Shown: one piece after another, positions 5,237 to 10,377 of the stretch
Layout of the letters: each line of letters begins with the position of its first letter
Numbering within the stretch: position 1 is the first letter of the stretch
Source: JBAYJM01 sp964350585
GTDB taxonomy: Bacteria; Patescibacteriota; Patescibacteriia; 2-01-FULL-39-33
Length of the DNA: 10,377 bases
NCBI GenBank assembly: GCA_964350585.1
Contig: CAYGKC010000025.1
Location: forward strand, 1 to 10,377
Direction: 5' to 3'
Made by a program: the position numbers and the translations under genes
The notes under the pieces: generated by a model
What the model saw: the letters and a program-made list of their open reading frames with translations, nothing else
The model's database searches: none
Told to the model about the DNA's origin: nothing

Positions 5237-6934
5237 TTAGCTTTTAAAAATTTTTTGGTAGGTTTGAATATTTTTTTCGCAAGTCCATTCTTTTAAAACT
5301 ATTTGCTTTGTTCTTTCCCCCATAGTCTTTGCTAAATTTCTGTTTTCATATAGCTTTCTTAAAGCATTTTCCAAAGCCTTCTGATTTCTTTTGATGATGA
5401 TGCCGTTCCAATTATTTTTTATTAGCTCGCTTGCAATACCCGTGTCGACTGAAATGGATGGAACTGCGCATGCGCCAGCTTCCAAAAGAGAATTAGGTCC
5501 CGTTTCGCCTTTGCTTAAGCAAGTATTTACATCAATCCCATTATAAAATTCAGGCATTTTCTCATAGGTAATCGGATTGACGTTTTTAAGCGCTGATTTC
5601 AAAGTGAGCCAATTGGAATTTTTTTTACAAACCGGAATGAGAATATCCCAATAGCCTTTGTAGCTGATTCCATGATGATTTGGATTTCCAGCCCATCCTA
5701 CAACCAACTTTTCACTTGATTTTTTTGTCAGTGGTTTGAAATGATTGCAATCGACCCATTTTTTAACGTAATAACTTTTGTAATGTGGTGATTTGAATTT
5801 TTCTAAAATTTTCTTATCATTGGAAACTAGCGAGTTGCACCGTTTAAGAATTTTTTTTAACTCGTTAATTTTCCCTTCCCAACTATTATAGCTGAAAATT
5901 CCTACAACTAATTTTTCTTTCAATTCTTCCGAAGTTAATTGCTCGAAAAAATGATATGCGCCAGACCAAAAAAATGAATAAATTTTATCATACTTGGAAT
6001 AATTCTCAGTTCCGATGCAAAAGTCGCCGTGGTATCTTTTGGTAAAATCAAATTGTTCGGAAAAGTTTTTTATAATCTGATCGGCTTCAAAATCATAAGC
6101 CCAGTTATGTACATTTGGCACTAAAAGAATTTTTGGCTTTGATTTGCCCGGTATTTTAAAATATTCCCACGATTTCAATTTACTAATAATGTATGAGGCA
6201 GATTTGTCTTTTGTCTCCTTGTTTTTAGTATTTGTTATCTGTCCGGGATGTGAACGGTAATAATATGATAATATTGGCAACTTTGCAACTTTATATCCTT
6301 GCCCAATAATCTGAAACCATAAATCATAGTCTTGGCCGGTTTTTAAATTTTCATCAAACTTAACAGATTCAAAAACTTCTCTTCTAATCATTACTGAACA
6401 GCTGGGAATTATTTTAAAATCATTTTTGTAGCCTAAAATAATATGCGAAGACGTATGCGGTTTTATGAACTTTTCGCTTACATCCAATAAAAGCTGTTTT
6501 GGATCCTCTTTGAAATCAATTGCTTCTCGATAATTTTTGCCGCCACTTTCATCAAATATCTCTAAATTGCTGTAAACCATGTCGATTTTGGGATTTTTAT
6601 TTAAAAAATCAACTTGGCTGGCAGTTTTATCTTTAAAATAAATATCATCTGCATCTAAAAAGCAGATGAATTCACCTCGCGCTTTGGTTATGCCTGTATT
6701 TAAAGCTCCGGATCTGTACTTATTTTGGCTATGATTGAAAAGTCTTATTTTATTATTGCTGCTTGCGTAATCTCTGGCTATCTTTGCACTGGAGTCAGTA
6801 GAAGCGTCGTTTACAATAATCAGTTCCCAATTATCGTAAGTTTGCTCTAAGACAGAATTGATTGCTTCTTTTAAAAATTTTTCACCGTTATATACGGGAA
6901 TAATAATGGAAACAAGCGAATTTTTTTTAAACAT
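5237..6934 (-). CDS. Two-domain glycosyltransferase: GT2 fused to GT4
   Basis: This 565-residue protein joins two catalytic domains. Residues 1-230 form a GT-A domain of family GT2: VSIIIPVYNGEKFLKEAINS at 8-27, VNDASTD (41-47), the metal and nucleotide-sugar site FLDADD (92-97), and GQDYDLWFQ (200-208), where the acidic base region normally reads EDxxLW. Residues from about 265 to 565 resemble a GT-B enzyme: KPKILLVPNVHNWAYDFEAD (267-286), then VVGWAGNPNH (411-420), and a GT4-like ETGPNSLLE (E477-x7-E485) followed by CAVPSISVDTGIASELI (489-505). It could add two successive sugars to a surface glycan or glycoprotein. It is cytosolic and the first gene of the minus-strand pair. The SD is weak (AGGG). 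The second domain's N-terminal half is divergent, so its donor and activity are less certain than the GT2 half. Confidence 0.9.
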   Translation of the reverse strand: MFKKNSLVSIIIPVYNGEKFLKEAINSVLEQTYDNWELIIVNDASTDSSAKIARDYASSNNKIRLFNHSQNKYRSGALNTGITKARGEFICFLDADDIYFKDKTASQVDFLNKNPKIDMVYSNLEIFDESGGKNYREAIDFKEDPKQLLLDVSEKFIKPHTSSHIILGYKNDFKIIPSCSVMIRREVFESVKFDENLKTGQDYDLWFQIIGQGYKVAKLPILSYYYRSHPGQITNTKNKETKDKSASYIISKLKSWEYFKIPGKSKPKILLVPNVHNWAYDFEADQIIKNFSEQFDFTKRYHGDFCIGTENYSKYDKIYSFFWSGAYHFFEQLTSEELKEKLVVGIFSYNSWEGKINELKKILKRCNSLVSNDKKILEKFKSPHYKSYYVKKWVDCNHFKPLTKKSSEKLVVGWAGNPNHHGISYKGYWDILIPVCKKNSNWLTLKSALKNVNPITYEKMPEFYNGIDVNTCLSKGETGPNSLLEAGACAVPSISVDTGIASELIKNNWNGIIIKRNQKALENALRKLYENRNLAKTMGERTKQIVLKEWTCEKNIQTYQKIFKS

Positions 6935-6965
6935 TATTTTCCCTGTTTATTAATTTTCTAATATG

Positions 6966-6994
6966 ATTATATCATTATTTGATCTATTTTTCAA
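6966..6994 (-). promoter_or_regulatory. Promoter of the glycosyltransferase operon
   Basis: On the minus strand TTGAAA (6994-6989) is followed after 17 bases by a perfect TATAAT (6971-6966). A TG one base upstream of the -10 gives an extended -10 element. A small inverted repeat (ATGAT, TAT, ATCAT; 6963-6975) overlaps the -10. Confidence 0.8.
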
Positions 6995-7025
6995 GTTCTA
7001 ACGCTATAAATATTTTTAAAATTAA

Positions 7026-7054
7026 TTGACTTAAAAATCCAAAAAAGAGAAAAT
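7026..7054 (+). promoter_or_regulatory. Candidate promoter of the PIF1-type helicase gene
   Basis: TTGACT (7026-7031) and GAAAAT (7049-7054) are 17 bases apart, matching the consensus at 5/6 and 4/6. TATAAA at 7075-7080 is an alternative -10 with no good -35. It diverges from the glycosyltransferase promoter about 30 bases away. Confidence 0.4.
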
Positions 7055-7100
7055 AGATATATGAATTTTAGAAGTATAAATAATTTGAGCAGATAAATTA

Positions 7101-8783
7101 ATGAAACAGTCACAAGCTTTGGAAATAATGAAAACGGGCGTAAATGTTTTTCTTACCGGAGAACCGGGATCGGGCAAAACTTATGTTGTCAATCAATATG
7201 TGTCTTACTTAAGGTCCCATGGGATTTCACCCTCAATAACAGCTTCAACGGGTATTGCCGCAACCCACATTGGAGGAATGACAACTCACTCCTGGAGTGG
7301 AATTGCCATTAAGGAATCTTTAAGCAAGAATGACTTGGATAAAATTGCGACAAATGATCGTGTTGCCAAGCGAATTAAAAATTCGCATACGCTTATTATT
7401 GATGAAGTATCTATGCTTGGTCCGCAAGCATTGGCTATGGTGGAAGCTGTCTGCCGTCGGATTAAAGGAAGCAAAGATCCTTTTGGCGGGATCCAGGTAA
7501 TTTTAGTGGGAGATTTTTTTCAGTTGCCTCCGGTATCAAAGTCAACGCAAATAGGAGAACACGTTGGAATGGAACCCGGACGTTTTGCTTTTGAATCCAG
7601 TGTTTGGAATAAATTTTCTCCGGCCGTTTGTTATTTAAGCGAGCAGCATCGACAAGATGACATTGATTATTTATCAATTCTTTCTTCGATTAGGCGTAAC
7701 GATTTTAACGATGGCCAAAAAGAAATGCTTTTAACTAGGAAAATTCAAAATCCTGAAGGTTTGGATAGTGTTACAAAATTTTATTCACATAACGTTGATG
7801 TGGATCGCACAAACTCACAGATGCTTTCGAAGTTGCCGGGGATGCCGAAAGTATTTGTTATGCAGGGAAAGGGTTCTAAGAAATTAATCGAAAATTTAAT
7901 AAAAGGATGCCTTTCTCCCGAACGTTTAGAGCTGAAGGTGGGAGCGGTTGTTATGTTTACAAAAAATGATTTCCGCAATCGCTATGTAAACGGGACGGTG
8001 GGCAAAATTTTGGATTTTGATAAGGTAACGGGTTATCCGACAGTGAAGACACTTCAAGGAAGGCTTTTGGAGGTTGAGCCGACAGATTGGCTAATGGAAG
8101 AAAACGGAACGCTTCTTGGTAAAGTTACCCAGTTGCCTTTGCGTTTAGCTTGGGCAATTACTATTCACAAAAGTCAGGGGATGAGCATGGACAGCGCAGC
8201 TATGGATTTATCGCAAGTTTTTGAATACGGACAAGGTTATGTTGCTCTTTCGCGCGTCAGAAGATTGTCGGGATTGCATTTATTTGGCATTAATGAAAAA
8301 GCGCTTTCCATAGATCCTATTATTCTCGAAAAAGATGAAAAATTCAGATGCGAATGTCGGGATCAGCTCGATCGACTCGCTTCTTTCAGTGATGAAGAAT
8401 TGCAACTTAAACAAAAAGAATTTTTAAGCCGTTGCGAATGCTCCAAAAAAAATTCTCCTCCTAAAGAAAAAAAAGTCAGATCGGATACGCGTCTGGCAAC
8501 TTTGGAGTTGTGGCAAAAAGGTTATCCGCTTTCTTCTATCGCTTCAGAACGCGGACTGAGCGTAACGACCATTATCGGTCATTTGGAAATTTTGGCTGAA
8601 CGTGGATTGGTTTGCAGAAAAGATTTTCTGAAACTGCTTTCACCGAGATTGATTAATTCATTTGATGAAATTGCGACGGCTTTGTCAAACTGCGAAGACA
8701 AAAAATTATCTCCGGTTTACGAAAGATTTTTTGGACGTTATTCATATGAAGATTTAAGATTATGCAGGTTAGCAATGGATTAA
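7101..8783 (+). CDS. PIF1-type superfamily 1 DNA helicase with a C-terminal helix-turn-helix region
   Basis: This 560-residue protein is a PIF1/RecD2-like SF1B helicase, an ATP-driven 5'-3' DNA unwinding motor that typically resolves G-quadruplexes, R-loops and replication blocks. The motifs are in order: Walker A GEPGSGKT (20-27), motif Ia TASTGIAATHIGG (47-59), Walker B LIIDEVSML (98-106), motif III LVGDFFQLPPV (135-145), motif IV region YLSEQHRQ (178-185), motif V ITIHKSQGM (353-361) and motif VI YVALSRVRRLSGL (380-392). After a Cys-containing charged linker (416-460; CEC at 417-419 and 445-447 reads RCEC twice), residues 463-505 (LATLELWQKGYPLSSIASER and after) form a probable helix-turn-helix like that found at the C-terminus of RecQ-type and some PIF1 helicases. 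All catalytic motifs look intact. No SD is visible, and no terminator follows within 79 bases. Confidence 0.93.
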   Translation: MKQSQALEIMKTGVNVFLTGEPGSGKTYVVNQYVSYLRSHGISPSITASTGIAATHIGGMTTHSWSGIAIKESLSKNDLDKIATNDRVAKRIKNSHTLIIDEVSMLGPQALAMVEAVCRRIKGSKDPFGGIQVILVGDFFQLPPVSKSTQIGEHVGMEPGRFAFESSVWNKFSPAVCYLSEQHRQDDIDYLSILSSIRRNDFNDGQKEMLLTRKIQNPEGLDSVTKFYSHNVDVDRTNSQMLSKLPGMPKVFVMQGKGSKKLIENLIKGCLSPERLELKVGAVVMFTKNDFRNRYVNGTVGKILDFDKVTGYPTVKTLQGRLLEVEPTDWLMEENGTLLGKVTQLPLRLAWAITIHKSQGMSMDSAAMDLSQVFEYGQGYVALSRVRRLSGLHLFGINEKALSIDPIILEKDEKFRCECRDQLDRLASFSDEELQLKQKEFLSRCECSKKNSPPKEKKVRSDTRLATLELWQKGYPLSSIASERGLSVTTIIGHLEILAERGLVCRKDFLKLLSPRLINSFDEIATALSNCEDKKLSPVYERFFGRYSYEDLRLCRLAMD

Positions 8784-8799
8784 TTATACCCTTGTAATT

Positions 8800-8827
8800 T
8801 TGACTAAAATTTGATAAATTATTTTAT
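8800..8827 (+). promoter_or_regulatory. Candidate promoter of the 114-residue gene
   Basis: TTGACT (8800-8805) and TTTTAT (8822-8827) are separated by 16 bases, matching 5/6 and 4/6. Since no terminator separates this gene from the helicase gene, readthrough from upstream is also possible. Confidence 0.4.
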
Positions 8828-8862
8828 GCAAGTTTGATTCTGTTGGCTAAAGGAGAAAAGCC

Positions 8863-9207
8863 ATGGTCATATATTGTCTTTGGGAAGGGGCAAAAGACAT
8901 AGCAGGTATGTACTTGCTCCAGAAAATGAAGGTGGACTATGCAACCAAAGAAAATAACAAAATTAAAGCTCAGGGGAAAATCTTTGGCTTGAATATCTCT
9001 GATGAATGCGATTTAGAAAGTGGTTGGTCGGCAACAGGGGAATATATTCCCGGAGCACTAATTTGGGATGTGCAGTGTATTGATTACGAAGGTTTTTTAA
9101 CAGAAGGAGAAGAGGGATTGTTCGCCATTGATACTCAAGCACATGAATCTATTAAAGATTTCATTTCGGAAAAGCTTGAACAATGGCTTGTTACAAAAAG
9201 GTTTTAA
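8863..9207 (+). CDS. Orphan 114-residue acidic protein
   Basis: I do not recognise this protein. It begins MVIYCLWEGAKDIAGMYLLQ, has a mixed alpha/beta look, and is acidic. Notable segments are GWSATGEYIPGALIWDVQC (54-72), EGFLTEGEEGLFAID (76-90), and a C-terminal helix ending in QWLVTKRF (107-114). Three cysteines (5, 49, 72) form no clear metal site. It has no signal peptide or membrane segment. The start is well fixed by AGGAG 7 bases before the ATG. A GC-rich terminator 17 bases after the stop separates it from the three-gene operon downstream, so it is a single-gene unit unless the helicase transcript reads into it. Confidence 0.85.
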   Translation: MVIYCLWEGAKDIAGMYLLQKMKVDYATKENNKIKAQGKIFGLNISDECDLESGWSATGEYIPGALIWDVQCIDYEGFLTEGEEGLFAIDTQAHESIKDFISEKLEQWLVTKRF

Positions 9208-9224
9208 AGAAAACAGTTTTTGCT

Positions 9225-9255
9225 GGCGTGAGAAGATTCCACGCCTTTTATTTTT
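9225..9255 (+). terminator. Intrinsic terminator of the 114-residue gene
   Basis: GGCGTG (9225-9230) pairs with CACGCC (9240-9245), with possible extra pairs in the 9-base loop. A T-rich run follows (9246-9255, one A). Confidence 0.88.
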
Positions 9256-9263
9256 GTAAAAGA

Positions 9264-9292
9264 TTGACAAGATTGGAAATATGTGCTATATT
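9264..9292 (+). promoter_or_regulatory. Near-consensus extended -10 promoter of the three-gene orphan operon
   Basis: A perfect TTGACA (9264-9269) is followed after exactly 17 bases by TATATT (9287-9292), with a TG one base upstream of the -10 box. This is the best promoter in the window and predicts strong transcription unless a repressor acts on it. Confidence 0.9.
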
Positions 9293-9307
9293 TATTCTTC
9301 ATGAAAA

Positions 9308-9315
9308 GGGAGGAG
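9308..9315 (+). promoter_or_regulatory. Shine-Dalgarno site that sets the start of the 84-residue gene
   Basis: GGGAGGAG ends 6 bases before the ATG at 9322. An upstream in-frame GTG (9283) overlaps the -10 box, and an in-frame ATG (9301) precedes the SD, so neither can be the main start. Confidence 0.88.
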
Positions 9316-9321
9316 ATTGAA

Positions 9322-9576
9322 ATGACGACTATGCATGAAGTGCTAGGAAATAGGATTTACGAAATTTATGAACATTACAAACTAAACGAGAAAGAAAAAG
9401 AAGTTGCCGAAAAGATTTTGATAGAGTGGGAGAAGCTGTACGGAAATATTCCTGCGAAAATAAAAATCGCTATGGAGTTGCTCCAGTACAACGTTAATCG
9501 AGCCAACATTCTTCATTCGATAATTCAGATTTCGAAGGAAGTTCTTTTAAAGTCAGATGACATAAGGAGTCAGTAA
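9322..9576 (+). CDS. Orphan 84-residue helical protein, first gene of the operon
   Basis: I do not recognise this protein. It begins MTTMHEVLGNRIYEIYEHYK and appears entirely alpha-helical. Helices at about 5-20, 22-40 (NEKEKEVAEKILIEWEKLY), 44-57 and 58-76 form a charged, amphipathic bundle typical of small regulators or scaffold proteins. It has no cysteine, signal peptide or membrane segment, and no standard helix-turn-helix pattern that I can defend. Its stop shares one base with the next gene's start (TAATG), so the two are translationally coupled and probably made in proportion. It sits directly behind the window's strongest promoter. As the leading small gene of an orphan operon it could be an autoregulator, but this is conjecture. 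Confidence 0.85.
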   Translation: MTTMHEVLGNRIYEIYEHYKLNEKEKEVAEKILIEWEKLYGNIPAKIKIAMELLQYNVNRANILHSIIQISKEVLLKSDDIRSQ

Positions 9577-9974
9577 TGGGAATGGTAGTAAGAGCGGTAG
9601 GTGTGCGAGAAGTCGAGGCTTCTCGTATGGTGTTTGACGGGCTTAAACGAGGAGAGACCAGAGAAAGTTACGGCGGTCTCAACTTCAAAAGGTTGGGCGG
9701 AGGCCATGGTTCTTTCACGTCTCCAGGCAAAATTCTAGTCCATATCAAGGGACAGGAAATTGAAACGGAAGTGAATGTTGCAAGCCAGTTCCGGGGAAAG
9801 TTTGGCCCTCGTCTGACGGCAAAACGTATCGAAGCCATAAAAGCTACTATGCCGGATTGGCTTGAGATAGAAAAAGAAGGAGAAAGACTTTTCTTAACTG
9901 AGGAATGCTTGGATAACTGGCATTTCTTGGCGGAGCAAAAAATTGCAACCAAAAGAAAGGGCAAAAAGCGATGA
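9576..9974 (+). CDS. Orphan 132-residue basic protein, second gene of the operon
   Basis: I do not recognise this protein. After an N-terminal part starting MGMVVRAVGVREVEASRMVF it has a glycine-rich segment RLGGGHGSFTSPGKILVHI (39-57), likely beta strands IETEVNVASQF (62-72), a basic helix GPRLTAKRIEAIKATMPDW (77-95), and a Lys/Arg-rich tail IATKRKGKKR (123-132). The positive charge suggests contact with nucleic acid or an acidic partner. It has no membrane segment or signal peptide. AGGAG lies 6 bases before the start. The start overlaps the previous stop by one base and the stop overlaps the next start by four (ATGA), so all three products are translationally coupled. The whole operon lacks any recognised enzyme. 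Confidence 0.85.
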   Translation: MGMVVRAVGVREVEASRMVFDGLKRGETRESYGGLNFKRLGGGHGSFTSPGKILVHIKGQEIETEVNVASQFRGKFGPRLTAKRIEAIKATMPDWLEIEKEGERLFLTEECLDNWHFLAEQKIATKRKGKKR

Positions 9975-10363
9975 AAAATAAAGCCGGTGTTACGGTGGTT
10001 GAGTTGCTGATTGTTGTGATGATTATTGCCATCATCGCTTCAATATTTTTCTCCTTTTCCGGTGAAGGCCTGAGCAGAAGCGAAGGTGATCGGGTGGGAA
10101 AGGTGATCAAGCTCAGTAACAAAGGAATATTTTTCAAAACCTGGGAAGGTCAGCTCATTGCCGGCGGGCAAGGAGTTATCAACCAAGGGCTTTGGAACTT
10201 CAGTGTTGTTGATCCTGAAGTTGTCGAAAAACTGAAAAAAGCGATGGAAACCCAAACCATGGTAAAATTGTCCTACAAGCAGAATCTTCTGTATAGGCCG
10301 TGGAAAGGGTCTACAACTTATTTCATAACGGACGTACATTTTTTGGAGGAGAAAGAAGAATAG
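9971..10363 (+). CDS. Pilin-like N-terminus joined to a phage/plasmid-type small domain
   Basis: The first 30 residues have the type IV pilin plan: short basic leader MKNKAG, likely prepilin-peptidase cut after G6, then VTVVELLIVVMIIAIIASI with Glu at mature position 5 and a hydrophobic helix to about residue 29. After a short linker, residues 38-122 contain GDRVGKVIKLSNKGIFFKT (39-57), WEGQL (58-62), GLWNFSVVDPEVVEKLKKAM (73-92) and YFIT (117-120). From memory this matches a small family in phages, plasmids and diverse bacteria, often misannotated as 6-phosphogluconate dehydrogenase although far too short and lacking a nucleotide-binding fold. The rest of the protein is therefore probably displayed outside the membrane, either anchored or assembled as a minor pilin. 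No pilus assembly gene is in the window. GAAAGGG provides a moderate SD, and the start overlaps the previous gene by 4 bases. Confidence 0.85.
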   Translation: MKNKAGVTVVELLIVVMIIAIIASIFFSFSGEGLSRSEGDRVGKVIKLSNKGIFFKTWEGQLIAGGQGVINQGLWNFSVVDPEVVEKLKKAMETQTMVKLSYKQNLLYRPWKGSTTYFITDVHFLEEKEE

Positions 10364-10377
10364 TTCTTCCTCCGCAA

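Noticed and set aside
9283..9321. N-terminal extension of the 84-residue protein from a GTG at 9283 or an ATG at 9301
   Set aside because: The GTG overlaps the -10 box and would lie upstream of or at the transcript start, and the ATG precedes the strong SD at 9308-9315.
9668..10339. Several minus-strand open frames opposite the operon at the right end
   Set aside because: They lack SD and promoter signals, and the plus-strand genes on the same bases are coupled by overlaps and have strong signals.
9971..10363. Calling the last gene 6-phosphogluconate dehydrogenase
   Set aside because: That name circulates for related small proteins, but 130 residues with a membrane helix and no dinucleotide-binding motif cannot be that enzyme.
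10345..10373. Hairpin overlapping the last stop codon (GGAGGA with TCCTCC)
   Set aside because: The stem has a 3-base bulge and the window ends four bases later without a T tract, so it cannot be called a terminator.

Overview
The window is AT-rich bacterial DNA using the standard bacterial code (TAA, TGA and TAG all end genes here). Mostly compact genes, a sigma factor overlapping a membrane anti-sigma candidate, two glycosyltransferases, a PIF1-type helicase, frequent lack of a Shine-Dalgarno (SD) site, and many orphan small proteins suggest an uncultivated lineage such as Candidate Phyla Radiation/Patescibacteria. That placement is inference: no ribosomal RNA or other marker gene is present.

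Layout. The left edge holds the tail of an unidentified gene and its terminator (2-179). A cupin gene follows (294-698), then a two-gene unit (815-2831) encoding an ECF-like sigma-70 factor and a cysteine-free membrane protein, presumably its anti-sigma partner. From 2869 to 4134 lie three small orphan genes: a very basic 40-residue protein (2925-3047), a minus-strand 123-residue protein (3138-3509) and a plus-strand 154-residue protein (3634-4098). The last two diverge from back-to-back promoters whose -35 boxes lie inside a perfect inverted repeat. All three have strong promoters, near-ideal SD sites and GC-rich intrinsic terminators.

The minus-strand block 4148-6994 is a probable two-gene glycan operon: a GT2-GT4 fusion (565 aa), then a single-domain GT4 enzyme (347 aa), from one extended -10 promoter. 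Divergent from it is a PIF1-type helicase with a C-terminal helix-turn-helix region (7101-8783).

The right end again holds small orphan genes with strong signals: a 114-residue protein with its own terminator (8863-9207), and a three-gene, translationally coupled operon (9322-10363) from a near-consensus promoter. Its last product combines a type IV pilin-like N-terminus with a C-terminal region resembling a small phage/plasmid protein family often misnamed 6-phosphogluconate dehydrogenase.

The recognisable conserved genes (cupin, sigma, anti-sigma, both glycosyltransferases, helicase) have poor or no SD sites, whereas almost all unrecognised small genes have strong ones and mostly strong promoters. 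This split suggests that the orphan genes differ in expression level or origin, and they are the best place to look for something undescribed. I see no rRNA, tRNA, CRISPR array, transposase or integrase.
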